Shown one piece after another: positions 44,401 through 53,119 of a stretch of 64,000 nucleotides of DNA. The notes under the pieces were generated by a model, which saw only the letters and a list, made by a program, of their open reading frames with translations, ran no database searches and was not told where the DNA came from. Origin of the DNA: Caprella mutica (lineage: Eukaryota > Arthropoda > Malacostraca > Amphipoda > Caprellidae); contig CANNZV010000930.1 in the NCBI GenBank assembly GCA_947561585.1, forward strand, positions 85,657 through 149,656, read 5' to 3'. A program made the position numbers and the translations under genes. Position 1 is the stretch's first letter. Every line of letters starts with the position of its first letter.

Positions 44401-45445
44401 GTTTTACATATCGTAAATTTATTATTTTATTTTTCAGCCATTTAAAAAAATACCGATCTATTAACTAACTACTCGTTCAAATTTATGCCTTTCCAAAGCA
44501 ATTATAATATTTTTTTTTTTTATTTATTGATTAATTTTTAATTAATATACCACAACATTAAGATATTCCTACTTTTACTGTAAAACTCTCAAATGAAAAC
44601 TAATAATTGATTATAGTAGCCAATACAAAACAGGTTCGGTTCAAGGAGTTGGTGGTGACCCAGTACCAGTCAAGTATAGTGACCTATTCCCTTGCAACAA
44701 TAAATTAAAAAAGAAAAAATCTAAAAAAGGTCTGTTATTTGAGACTGCAGACTTCGGCATAAAATTTCGTGACAAAGGATTTTTTTCGTCAGAAATACTT
44801 TTTTTTCGAATATCAAATTTCGAATATCCGGCAGGGAAAATTCTTACGGGGATTAGTCTAGCGTGGAAATGTCCGTTTCCCATTTCAAACACGTTTCAAT
44901 ACAGTTACGTTCAGCAAGACCACTAAACTGGAATATATTGTACTAAAGTTTGAAATTGAAGATTGATAATAAAATTCTCAAGTCTTGAGAATCTCTTAAA
45001 TCAAACAAAATTAAATTGAACCAAAATTAAGGAAGATATTGAAGTTTAAAATGAGGAACACTTCGAGTCTACATTCTGTAACTTTTTTGTTATAGTCATG
45101 TGCTGAAATACAATTCTAACATTTTCTCTGATTTCCTTATACCAGCTATACCAGCACGTTGAACTAAAATATAATTTTAAATTTTTCACAGTTATGGCTG
45201 CTTATGTATCTTATAAAGCAGCAGAACCTTATAAATTCATTGTTGACTGCAATGCGCCACCACCAGGAGATACTTACTTATGGGGCAACAATGTTGAACA
45301 ACCAACGGATGTAGTTGGAGAATGGAACCATACCTATCCAACCACTGACGATTCAGCAGCAACATTTGTTTATGCGAGTGAAGATGGACTTGTAAATGGT
45401 ATAGAGGAAATGGTAAACGTATTTTGTTGTTACAAAGCAAACTAA
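35434..45445 (+). CDS. Modular Cys-rich probably secreted protein (>=5-7 exons), unrecognised
   Basis: Plus-strand exons 35434-35475, 35558-35605, 35766-35954, 36051-36170, 36580-36696, 39584-39760 and 45192-45445 join with every intron in phase 1. They give about 315 residues ending in TAA. The family is not recognised. Recurring motifs suggest internal repetition: (V/M)F(F/L)..DG.C occurs in the second and fourth exons and VYFSLEEGCYN in the sixth; GEYIWWEND (fifth) resembles GDTYLWGNN (seventh); VQFTCYNG (fifth) resembles VNVFCCYKAN (seventh). Many cysteines and N-glycosylation sequons indicate a secreted or extracellular protein. A rival 5' model starts at the ATG at 35434 with all phase-0 introns and the acceptor at 35753, giving a hydrophobic signal-like N-terminus. 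Exons from 35766 onward are the same in both. Introns 5 and 6 are packed with mobile and satellite DNA. Confidence 0.65.
35558..35605 (+). CDS. Cys-rich gene, second visible exon
   Basis: The acceptor is TTTTTCAG and the donor GTAAGT. The phase-1 frame gives DPVFFDGCSGRSNVPL, alignable with DKMFLFDDGACTTSKTLF of the fourth exon. The phase-0 frame gives IQFSLTVVLEGRTSHY, a hydrophobic continuation of a signal peptide. The choice decides whether the gene starts here or further upstream. Confidence 0.5.
35766..35954 (+). CDS. Cys-rich gene, third visible exon
   Basis: Encodes KRITCPVYSIRPADNATKFI, then IGDWEERTNALTFKDCASAA, with two Cys and an NAT sequon. Two acceptors are possible, ATTTTTAG ending 35752 and TTGTTAG ending 35765. 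They are 13 bases apart, so use of both would switch the upstream frame. The donor is the weak GTTGGT, needed for phase 1; a nearby GTAATA would break the frame. Confidence 0.7.
36051..36170 (+). CDS. Cys-rich gene, fourth visible exon
   Basis: Acceptor ATCTAAACAG, donor GTAAGT, phase 1 to 1. Encodes DKMFLFDDGACTTSKTLFVR, then LPETCGDENAVIVYMVESP, with two Cys spaced 19 apart. Confidence 0.8.
36580..36696 (+). CDS. Cys-rich gene, fifth visible exon
   Basis: Acceptor TTTTAACAG, donor GTGAGT, phase 1 to 1. Encodes IGCAGEYIWWENDADVNGTF, then CDAPADVQFTCYNGIISG, with three Cys and an NGT sequon. Confidence 0.8.
36700..37470. other. Intron sequence, no element recognised
   Basis: AT-rich intronic DNA between the fifth and sixth exons with only chance open frames. 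Confidence 0.45.
37471..37590. repeat. Short-unit cluster and 27-bp palindrome
   Basis: GCGAATTGTCCGGC, GGCGAGTTGGCCGC and GTGGTGAATTGTCCGG are three ~15-bp units of the GG...CC class. At 37561-37587 lies a 13-bp-arm inverted repeat, GTGTACGGCCCTT-A-AAGGGCCGTACAC. GC content is far above that of the surroundings. Confidence 0.7.
37648..37792. mobile_element. Foldback MITE-like element
   Basis: ATATAAGAAAAAAAAACAT and inner arms TATTTATTTCAGTT / AACTGAAATAAATA surround a GATACCTGCAGGTATC palindrome. It has the same plan as the elements at 2231 and 62578. Confidence 0.65.
37799..38261. mobile_element. 463-bp foldback element, ~230-bp arms, GC-rich
   Basis: The left arm begins CCCAATTGAAAATAGGAGAA and the right arm ends in its near complement (CTATTTTCACTTGGG). 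The arms stay complementary almost to the centre near CTGCTATAATAGTAATATAA. Inside both arms is a GC-rich core (GCAGCGAGAGCGCAGCGTGG and complement). The whole could form a giant hairpin. No coding frame; no clear target duplication. Confidence 0.8.
38335..39399. mobile_element. TIR element with ends made of 15-bp units (GGTCAATTGATCCCC)
   Basis: The left end (38341-38437) has six units such as CCGGTCAATTGATCCC and GGTTATTAGATCCTC. The right end (39257-39399) has nine inverted units such as ACCGGGGATCAAATT and GACCGGGAATCAAATG. Outermost bases are GGGT at the left and ACCC at the right. The 800-bp AT-rich interior has no coding frame. It lies in an intron of the plus-strand gene. Confidence 0.75.
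39584..39760 (+). CDS. Cys-rich gene, sixth visible exon
   Basis: Acceptor TATCTAATTTCAG, donor GTCAGT, phase 1 to 1. Encodes YLGTSTVYFSLEEGCYNVYF, then HGADCSGRGRDSCVPADAAS and a polar end. The 2.9-kb intron before it holds three foldback or TIR elements. Confidence 0.8.
39955..40068. repeat. Short tandem repeat GGTTAGGTACTGGTTCGGTA
   Basis: Three or four imperfect units of about 24-30 bp built from GGTTAGGTACTGGTTCGGTA and CTGTTAGGTACTGG. Confidence 0.75.
40070..40845. other. Intron sequence, no element recognised
   Basis: Mixed intronic DNA. Short open frames on both strands near 40464-40797 match nothing recognised. Confidence 0.4.
40850..41362. repeat. 57-bp minisatellite (ACTGTCAGACAGTGAGACAG...)
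   Basis: Nine tandem units, each with AACTGTCAGACAGTGAGACA, then GTATTTGTTTGGACAGACGT, then GAGGCAGTTAAATAAAT. CTGTCAGACAG is an 11-bp inverted repeat in every unit, and the third visible boundary contains a shortened unit (41000 region). Confidence 0.9.
41395..41612 (+). pseudogene. Tc1/mariner-type transposase C-terminal relic
   Basis: A plus-strand frame reads CLPRSPDPTPCDFFLLKLFE, matching the conserved 'WPPRSPDLTPCDFFLW' segment around the last catalytic acidic residue of mariner-like transposases. A shifted frame then reads IPPSDIKELKNRICRIFAEL, the usual C-terminal continuation. There is one frameshift, near 41495. It sits exactly between two satellites: the 57-bp array ends at its left and the GGACTTTTCACC array starts at its right. 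It is dead, with no N-terminal domain. Confidence 0.75.
41613..44136. repeat. 2.5-kb minisatellite, unit GGACTTTTCACCGCCA (15-16 bp)
   Basis: About 160 units. The array opens with CTAGGAATTTTCCCCGCCAG, then variants GGACTTTTCACCGCCA, GGTCTTTTCCCTGCCA and GTCTTTTCACCTCCA. Long higher-order blocks containing GGGCTTTTCAGCTCCAGGGC recur near 42.82, 43.06, 43.54 and 43.87 kb, showing recent block duplication. A 625-codon open frame (42259-44136) exists because unit changes keep the frame; it has no splice or homology support. It lies in the last intron of the plus-strand gene. Confidence 0.95.
44137..45190. other. Intron sequence with one short-unit remnant
   Basis: Mostly AT-rich. Near 44820-44885 are GGCAGGGAAAATTC, ACGGGGATTAGTC and GCGTGGAAATGTCCG, resembling the ~15-bp class. 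Otherwise nothing recognised. Confidence 0.4.
45192..45445 (+). CDS. Cys-rich gene, terminal exon
   Basis: Acceptor AATTTTTCACAG, phase 1 in. Encodes MAAYVSYKAAEPYKFIVDCN, then GDTYLWGNN, WNHTYPTTDDSAATFVYASE and VNVFCCYKAN followed by TAA. No AATAAA lies close downstream: the 3' flank runs into minisatellites from 45503. Confidence 0.8.
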
Positions 45446-45529
45446 CAAAATAATTAACAACTCAGATAAAATCAGGCACATACATTTGAATTCAGGAAGG
45501 ATAATTAGTAACGGATAACGCGAGGAATT

Positions 45530-45742
45530 AAAGTTTTAATCCAGACTACTTTTAATCTAGACTACTTTTAATCCAGACTACTTTTAATCCAGACTACTTT
45601 TAATCCAGACTACTTTTAATCCAGACTACTTTTAATCCAGACTACTTTTAATCCAGACTACTTTTAATCCAGACTATTATTAATCCAGACTATTTTTAAT
45701 CCAGACTACTTTCAATCCAGACTACTTTTAATTCAGACTAAA
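45530..45742. repeat. 16-bp minisatellite (CTACTTTTAATCCAGA)
   Basis: Thirteen near-identical 16-bp units directly after the terminal exon. Confidence 0.95.
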
Positions 45743-45744
45743 GT

Positions 45745-46187
45745 TGACGTCACCAAATCACTTACAAGATGACGTCACTAAAACACCTATAAGATGACGT
45801 CACTAAAATACTTACAAGATGACGTCACTAAAACACTTGAAGATGACGTCACTAAATCACTTACAAGATGACGTCACTAAAACACTTACAAGATGACGTC
45901 ACTAAATCACTTACAAAATGACGTTACAAAAACACTTACTAGATGACGTCACTAAATATCTTACAAGATGACGTCACTAAAACACTTACAAGATGACTTC
46001 ACTAAAACACTTACAAGATGACGTCACTAAATCACTTACAAGATGACGTCACTAAATCACTTACAAGATGACGTCACTAAAACACTTACAAGATGACGTC
46101 ACTAAAACACTTACAAGATGACGTCACTAAATCACTTACAAGATGACGTCACTAAAACACTTACAAGATGACGTCACTTAAGTACTT
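45745..46187. repeat. 25-bp minisatellite carrying TGACGTCA in each unit
   Basis: About 18 units, such as GATGACGTCACTAAAACAC followed by TTACAA. About 16 keep the perfect palindrome TGACGTCA, the consensus cAMP-response element for CREB/ATF bZIP proteins. Units with AAATC and AAAAC are interspersed, suggesting dimer amplification. Confidence 0.95.
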
Positions 46188-46189
46188 CT

Positions 46190-46610
46190 TTCGATTCAAA
46201 CTGCTACAGGGTGCCGTAAGAATTATTTAAGGAGACATATCTTTTGTTATTTGATTTCTTATAGTAATTAACAATGTGAGTACAATATCGTCATTACATA
46301 TTTCAAAGTTTTCTCCATAAATATCTTTTTGAGTTATCAGTTTTTGGTTGCAATTTTTTGTTAAATTCGACTTTCTTTATTTAAAACATTGTATGGAGTA
46401 TCCTCCAATTTCCTGCGATGTGGTAGTGTTCCTTAAAGTAAAGCAATTCGATGATAACATTATTGTTACTAATTTATTATATTTTTTAATTTGTTTTTAT
46501 TCAAACGATTAATGATCGAACTTTTCTGTCCTGAAGTTTTGCGTTTTTCGTCCACTTTTGTGTTAATGCTTTGAACAAGTTGCACTCAGTTAAATTTTAG
46601 AAAAGATACG
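46190..46610. other. No feature
   Basis: AT-rich spacer between two minisatellites. Confidence 0.4.
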
Positions 46611-46611
46611 T

Positions 46612-46940
46612 TATGACTTGATTTAATATGATTTGGCGTGTTTTTATGTCTTGACGTGTTTTAATATATCTTCACGTGATTTAATATGCTTTGACGTGTT
46701 TTAATATGCTTTGACGTGTTTTAATATGCTATGACGTGTTTTAATATGCCTTGGCGTGTTTTTATGTTTTGACGTGTTTTTATATATCTTCAGGTGTTTT
46801 TATACGCCTTGGCGTGTTTTTATGTCCTGACGTGTTTTAATATGCTTTGACGTGTTTTAGTATGTCCTGACGTGTTTTAGTATGTCCTGACGTGTTTTAG
46901 TATGTCCTGACGTGTTTTAATATGCCCTGACTTGTTTTAA
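46612..46940. repeat. 20-bp minisatellite (GACGTGTTTTAATATGCTTT)
   Basis: About 16 units, with variants CTTGGCGTGTTTTTATG and CCTGACGTGTTTTAGTATG. Confidence 0.9.
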
Positions 46941-47351
46941 AAAACGTGATGTGTTTTATTTTTACCTTTAGTACTTTCTTATTTGAAAAATTGTTAGAAC
47001 GATGAGTATAAATAAAGGTGTCTAAAACCCATTAGTATGACTTTTTTATTCACTTTTTTTCATCAGAAGCGTTTAAATATAATATTATTTATAACTGTAT
47101 TATCACTCCTCTTTACGAACATTTCCAAATGTAAAATCCTGATAACTAATTAAAGAAGCGAAAACTGAATAACATACGGAGAAATTTGAAAAAATAAGAA
47201 CGTAAATGAAGCACGAAAATGTGTAGTGGTCTATGTGAAGAAAATTGAAAAACACAAGTGATGTAAAGTGGTCTATGTACAATATATCAGTTCAAACTTA
47301 ACTCCAGGTGAAATCCGCTTAAACTGAAATTCATAATTAGGGCTGTGACTG

Positions 47352-47502
47352 TAAGGCCTTACAAGATATGCTTTATAAGCTCTTAAAATATGCTTTATAA
47401 GCTCTTAAAATATGCTTTATAAGCTCCAAAAATAAGGCTGTAAAACCGTTTCAGATTATGGTTTATAAGCTTTAAGAGCTGAATACTATGATGTATAAGC
47501 TT
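47352..47502. repeat. Left subterminal repeats of the hAT-like element
   Basis: Units of about 22 bp (ATATGCTTTATAAGCTCTTA), then diverged copies containing GGTTTATAAGCTTTAAG and GTATAAGCTTTTA. Confidence 0.85.
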
Positions 47503-48199
47503 TTATTAATAGATATGCCTTCAAATTTACAATAGTATATAGTTCAAAATTTTCTTTTGATAGAAGAAAACAAGCAATAATCAAGGGGAACCCTATTATT
47601 ATTTAACTAAAAAGGTATCTTTTACTAGGTATTTCAGGGAATATAAAATGAACTGATTAGTAATTCAGTGATTATTTATAAAAGATATTTTCATCTTCAA
47701 AGAAAACTATTTATATAAATAAATATAGCAACTCCTGATTTAACAAATGTAGATTTTACATTAGAAAAATTCATCACTAGAATTAATTTTCCATGGTAAG
47801 AGGCGCGTTAGCATCCTAGCTGTCAATGAAGTTAAATTTTATTAGTTGGCTGCACTATAAGTATATTCCGGGTGGCACCTCTATGGTTAAAAAGTAAATG
47901 ATTACTACCACTTGCACTTAGAATATAGTTTTAAAAATATTGTTAATTGTGGATAAGTTATTTAGGGTATTGTTCTTAAGGTTACTAGATCATTGACTGG
48001 GAGGCGTGCTGCTTTAGGAATCCTGAATGCTAGGCTATGGAAAGCAAACATTAATTTGAGACAATAATGAAGTGTACAGTGCAACAAACTAGCTGAAATA
48101 ACAAACTACATTACAACCATATATGTCGAAAGTTTCAAAGTTCTATTATTTGAAATGTGATTCAATTCAATACACACTGGGAAAAATAAACAACTCGAA

Positions 48200-48490
48200 C
48201 TGATGCACCTAGGTGTTTCGAGTTCATCCTTAGGCTTTGTCTCTAAAGCGAGACACCTTAGTGCATCAAACTATAGTTTAGATGAACTAAAGTGCATCAG
48301 TTTGATGCACTTTATTGTCTTAGTTATAAAAGTTTGTTAAAATGATGAGTGAATTATTCTCTCCTGTTTTTTTTCCTCATCATTTAACAAACTTATAGCT
48401 AAGACACTAAAGTCCATCAAACAGCACCAAAGTGTCTTGCTTTAGAGACAAAGCCACAGAGTCAACTCGATACACATGGGTGCATCGGAA
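48200..48490. mobile_element. Foldback element, ~115-140-bp arms
   Basis: The left arm contains TTTGTCTCTAAAGCGAGACA and TCTTAGTTATAAAAGTTTGT. The right arm has complements ACAAACTTATAGCTAAGACA and TGTCTTGCTTTAGAGACAAA. The centre is a T-run between ATGATGAG and CTCATCAT. Nested inside the hAT-like element. Confidence 0.8.
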
Positions 48491-48888
48491 TCTCTCTCTG
48501 AGTGCATAATTGTATGCAAGGAAGGAAGGTCAACAAAGTGCGGAGCACAAACGGTTTAGTGATCCGCCCCATGTTGGCTCCTCTTTCTAGCTGACCAATC
48601 AGAGAAGAGTTATCGTGAAAAACTTGCAACACTGTTTCGATAGAAACTTACCCAGTAGAGACAGTATCTCAAAAACATTATGCGCTGTTTACTATACTTT
48701 TTAATTTTAGACAGTAGAAGCATAGCCTTATTGGGCACACAGTAGATTCCTACGGGAAACATGTTGATCGTTATTACTTGAAATGAAGGAACAAAATTGT
48801 CTGTCATTCTTGAAAATAGTTTGATTTTGCGTTTTTCTACACATGCATGGTTGATTCTTTGCTTAGAATTACACAACAGGGGGCCGGA

Positions 48889-49104
48889 AGTTTCGGTTTC
48901 GGAATATTCGGTCTTAAATTTATAAATGACCTCTTAACGTAAATGAGTTTGTTCTATTGCACATATCCTGATTGTTTAATGACGTGGTAGGGAGGCTCGG
49001 GGGCGACACGCCCCTGATTCATCTAATTCATAAGCTTCATTTAAACCTGAGACCGAATATTTCGAGACCGATATTTACGAGACTGAATTTTCCGCTCAAA
49101 TTTC
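48889..49104. mobile_element. Small element bracketed by inverted short units
   Basis: The left end GGTTTCGGAATATTCGGTCT is mirrored at the right by GAGACCGAATATTTCGAGAC, CGATATTTACGAGAC and TGAATTTTCCGC. The centre has a GC-rich GGGGGCGACACGCCCC hairpin. It has the same plan as the 9.3-kb and 38.3-kb elements, in miniature. Confidence 0.55.
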
Positions 49105-49616
49105 ATGTTAAATAAATTTCAAAACATGTCAAATTTCTGATGTTACGAATCAGTTTAAAATGGTTAATGTTATCCTATTTTAATAAATAAACTACACATT
49201 TAAGAAATAATAATTTCAACTTTTTATATTATTATTCTTTCAAAACACCATTATAAACAGAGACAGAAATTTCCAAGAACGAAATTTCCCAGAGCCTACA
49301 CAACACATTGAAATAGATAAAATTATACCATCACTTCAACTTTGCACAACTTTCGGAAAATCTTGTCAGTAAAAAATTTCTAGAGCATTGGATTGGATTT
49401 AGTTATGAATACATAAAAAAATTATTGACTGATTTAGCAACTTTAGTTATCCTGGCCTGGATGGTAGCTCGTGCAAGCTATCAAATTGATTTTTATTCTA
49501 AAAATTTAAAAGAGTTACGCCGAAGATATTATGCTACAATAAGATACACTACAGTCGACAATTTCTATTTTAAAAGTGCGTTGTGGCGCCATCTGGTTTT
49601 AAAAGCGGGAAATAGA

Positions 49617-50104
49617 ATTGAAATATTGTAAGGACAATCGAGGTATGTTGTGTTAGTGATGTCATAACAGCAACACTCTAAAATAATATTTATTACAATT
49701 GAAGAACGTTCTATTATAAGAGTTGAATCCATTAATGTTATTCACACTGCTTAACCTTAATTTTCTATTTATGTGTGTTGCCTTGTTGACGTCACGATCA
49801 CAAATCACTCGATTTGTAACCACAGCTCACAAAGCTTTATTCTTTGGTGCCTTCCAAAATCCCTAGTAGGAGCGACAATTGAGTTATTTGTGACGTGACG
49901 TAAGCAAGGGAATAAATTTAAAGAGAAAATTAGGGGTTTGACAGGTTAAATAAATAAATAATTAAATATATATTTATTTATTATATTAAGCAAATTAAAA
50001 ACTGTTTTTACAAATTTACTTTAAAATTTAAATATGATTTTAGAATGTTGCTGTTACAACGTCACGCACACAACATACCTCGATTGTCCTTACTATATTT
50101 CAAT
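49617..50104. mobile_element. 488-bp MITE with ~75-bp TIRs
   Basis: The left end ATTGAAATATTGTAAGGACA, continuing ATCGAGGTATGTTGTG, is mirrored at the right by ACAACATACCTCGATTGTCC and TTACTATATTTCAAT. Complementarity extends through AACAGCAACACTCTAAAAT. Inner sequences include TTGACGTCAC and GTGACGTGACG. A related copy is at 63578-63775. No coding sequence. Confidence 0.8.
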
Positions 50105-50517
50105 CCTATTGGAATAGAATTCGCTATGTCAAAGTTTCAAACTTACTGCAATTACGAATCTGAAAATAAGATTTGCAAAAAAATTAGGTGATGGCTCATG
50201 TTTGACATAACGTGAATTTATAATATAGAGCAGAAAAATATGAAAAATACAACATCGTATTAAAGAAGAAAATTAATATAGAATAAGTATTAAAAGAGCT
50301 AAGTGAGTTAACACGAAAGAAAGATGCTTCTAATCTGAGGCATCTATAGTACATTGCACTGATGCCACGTGCATCTTCCACAGAATGAATTGATTACTGA
50401 ATATATAGGTAATCTGTGTTACTTATATATCAACCTTTTCATGAACAGTTTGAGATGTTTTCTGTTCACAAAAGCCTCAACGAAAGGATATTATGCCTTA
50501 AAATTAGATAAGCTCTT

Positions 50518-50698
50518 TGACAAAGCATATGCTCGAAACATTTTGCTTAAGCCCTAACAAAAAGCATATGCTCGAATGATTTTGCCTAAAGCTCTAACAG
50601 AACGCATATGCTCGAATGATTTTGCTTAAAGCCCTTACAAAATGCATATGCTTCAAAAAAGTATAAGCAAATTCTTACGAGCATATGCGAAATAAGCC
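50518..50698. repeat. Right subterminal repeats of the hAT-like element
   Basis: Four units of about 40 bp, each with GCATATGCTCGAATGATTTT then GCTTAAAGCCCTAACA. Their complements share AAGCATATGC and AGGGCTTTAAGC with the left end. Confidence 0.85.
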
Positions 50699-50768
50699 AT
50701 GTCACAGCCCTATTCATAATTATTTAATGATAATTCATAATTATTTATGAACAATATTTTAATAATAA

Positions 50769-51000
50769 TAAATTATCAAGAGGTTATTTAAACTCAACGT
50801 TGATTTTTTTTATTTCAAGCTTTCGAATAGAAAAATTTCTATTCATCATCAGAAGAAGTATGGGCAACAATCAAAGTGCAGGATAATGCAATCAAAAAGA
50901 GTAGACTTGTCTTGATGATTGATGGAAGTTTTTCCATTCGAAATATCGAAAAAAAACGTTTAGTTTAGAAGCCTCTTGATAAACGGATATATCGTTGAGT
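50769..51000. mobile_element. Foldback element with hammerhead-like cores in both arms
   Basis: The left arm starts AATTATCAAGAGGTTATTTA and the right arm ends GAAGCCTCTTGATAAACGG. In the left arm, read on the minus strand, CTGATGA is followed by a perfect GAATAG/CTATTC stem and GAAA (50821-50852). The right arm has the plus-strand counterpart, CTTGATGA with an ATGGAA/TTCCAT stem and GAAA (50911-50943), with one extra base in the core. Confidence 0.6.
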
Positions 51001-51600
51001 ATTTTTTTTTTTCAATTAAATAATAGATTAATTGATTATAGCATGTGATGCAGCATACATTTAATGATAATGCATTCATAGAACAAATTATTTCATGCAA
51101 TCTACTAAATATTTGATGCTATTTTATAAACGTCATGAACTTGGTTGGCAAATTGCAAACATCTTCTAGTTGCATTTTAAACAATGAAGTTATATTAAGT
51201 GAAATATTAAGTTGTTGTTATTGTAATCATTCAAAAAATATGATGAACGTAGCAAATAGTAATATTATATTTGATGTCATACCGTCAATATTAACCATAC
51301 ACTAATAATACAGAACTAATTCCTAAATAAAATGTACATCATAACCGTAGAGAAATATTTAGTAGTAATATCTGTGGAAATGAAAAAAGAAGGACATATT
51401 GAAAAGAATACCATAGAGAGTAGACTGCGAGGTGGAGGATATGAAACATTACTGTTATTAAAATAAAATGCCCTGTTATAATTAATTGTCACAATAGACA
51501 ATACATTTGACGTATCTTCTAGTTACAATAATGTATTATATTTTTTCCTATATTATAATTTAAGGATATAGGTATGGTGGATTTATAGGTTCTTTCATTT
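51001..51600. other. AT-rich DNA, no feature
   Basis: No recognised gene or element. Confidence 0.45.
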
Positions 51601-51614
51601 ACCATTACCTATTT

Positions 51615-51785
51615 ATGAAAAAATTATAACTATTAGCTATTTCACAGATAGTTACAGTGAGTTCATATACTAACTATTAGCTATTTTATAGTTACAGTGA
51701 GTTCTTATAATAACTATTAGCTATTATACAGTTACAGTGAGTTCTTATAGTAAGTTAATAACTATTTCAATTATATAGTTAGTAT
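51615..51785. repeat. ~45-bp tandem repeat (AACTATTAGCTATTTTATAG...)
   Basis: Three to four copies built from AACTATTAGCTATT and ATAGTTACAGTGAGTTC. Confidence 0.8.
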
Positions 51786-51789
51786 ATAG

Positions 51790-52440
51790 TTGGCTACATT
51801 AGCTTTAGTAGAGCACTATTGCACGAAAATATTACCTATAGTACATATTTTCACTTCAGCTGAACCGTACTAGAGTGACTCACTCGAACCAACACTAAGC
51901 ATCAACATTCTTTCTAAAAATAAGCTGAATAGCAATAAATAAATAAAATCTTTCTTCAATTGTCATTATTATTTCATCTTATTTAGAAATTAGTTAACGA
52001 AGAATAAATGATTGATCAGGAAATAGATCAGATTAAATATTAAAAGAAATTTAATATATGACAAGGCCATAGTATTGCCTTGGCCTTGCTAAACGCTCTA
52101 GGAATATCAATGCAAAGAAATGGAACAACGTCTATTTATTGGTTTGTACTAGAGTTGTACCGAGTGTGTACACTCGCGCAAAATAATTAGAAAGGTGGTC
52201 TAGAGGCTTTCTGAAATTCTGCCAGACTGAACACTATACACTCTCAGTTTCTGATTGAAAATATAAATATCTCAACTGATAAAAGAACATTCACAAAATA
52301 TTTCTTTCTGCTGTTCTATCACATGTTTTGTGAAAAATAAACAGCTATGAAACAGATTGATCAAGAAAAAGTTTAATTTAATACAATGAAAATACAGCTT
52401 ACCTGGAATTATATAAAATATTGATAAATCATTACTAACA
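51790..52440. other. No gene seen
   Basis: AT-rich DNA with no recognised exon, RNA gene or element. Confidence 0.45.
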
Positions 52441-52456
52441 AAACCTAACTCGTAAA

Positions 52457-52556
52457 GTGGGGTGTAATATACATAGTGTGGAATATACCTATGGTGGAAT
52501 ATACCTATGGTGGAATATACCTATGGTGTAATATACCTAGGGAATATACCTCTCAC
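52457..52556. repeat. Small inverted outpost of the 18-kb satellite
   Basis: Six units of about 16 bp, GGTGGAATATACCTAT. The complement (ATAGGTATATTCCACC) is the GGTATATTCCACC unit of the array at 18.25-19.69 kb, here in reverse orientation and 33 kb away. Confidence 0.85.
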
Positions 52557-53012
52557 TTTATTTTACGTATCACACAACTCTAAGCTAGAGAAGAGTAATT
52601 GGCTTTTGAGAACACATGTGGAACATCTGCTATCTAGTCCATTGAAATGAAATACCAGGGAATTCATATATATATAATATAGCATGGGGAAAATATTTTA
52701 AAATGATAACATTAAACATTATTTTACGCATCACACAACTCTGAGTCAGAGAAGAGTAATTGGCTTTTGCGAACACCTGTACAACATCTGCTATCTAGTC
52801 CATTAAAATGAAATACCGGAAATACAATGTATATTTTTATATAGCATGGTAAAATATTTGAAATGATAACAGAATACAACTTTATTTATTTATCTCATAA
52901 CTCTCAGCTATGGACTAATAATTTATCTTTGAGAACAACTGGCACCTGTAAATCATTTACTATTTACTATCTAGTCCGCTCAAATGAAATAATACCTGAA
53001 ATTCAGATCTAG
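52557..53012. repeat. ~155-bp tandem repeat, three copies
   Basis: Copies at about 52557-52719, 52720-52873 and 52874-53012 share CGTATCACACAACTCT, GAAGAGTAATTGGCTTTTG, GAACATCTGCTATCTAGTCC and ATGAAATACC. The third is the most diverged. Confidence 0.8.
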
Positions 53013-53017
53013 GACAT

Positions 53018-53082
53018 TTCATCCATGGACAAATCGTCCACTGACATTTCGTCAAAGGACATTTCGTCCACGAATTGCATTA
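53018..53082. repeat. Cluster of 15-bp units (GGACATTTCGTCCAC)
   Basis: Four units, GGACATTTCATCCAT, GGACAAATCGTCCAC, TGACATTTCGTCAAA and GGACATTTCGTCCACG. Each is itself nearly palindromic. The layout is the same as the giant array unit GGACGTTTCGTTACC. Confidence 0.75.
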
Positions 53083-53119
53083 TTTTGTATTTTAACGTGT
53101 ACCTATATGGGGTATATGC

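Larger units (their letters stand above)
47338..50712. mobile_element. hAT-like non-autonomous element, 8-bp TSD
   Basis: The termini are perfect 12-bp inverted repeats, TAGGGCTGTGAC at the left and GTCACAGCCCTA at the right. They are flanked by identical 8-bp duplications TTCATAAT (47330-47337 and 50713-50720), which fit the nTnnnnAn target preference of the Ac-type hAT group. Subterminal tandem repeats sit at both ends (ATATGCTTTATAAGCTCTTA at the left, GCATATGCTCGAATGATTTT at the right). No transposase was recognised in the 3.4 kb; instead it carries three smaller foldback or TIR elements, so it is a non-autonomous or gutted copy. Confidence 0.8.

Noticed and set aside
49425..49631. 68-codon plus-strand frame
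   Set aside because: Runs into the TIR of the MITE at 49617 and matches nothing recognised.
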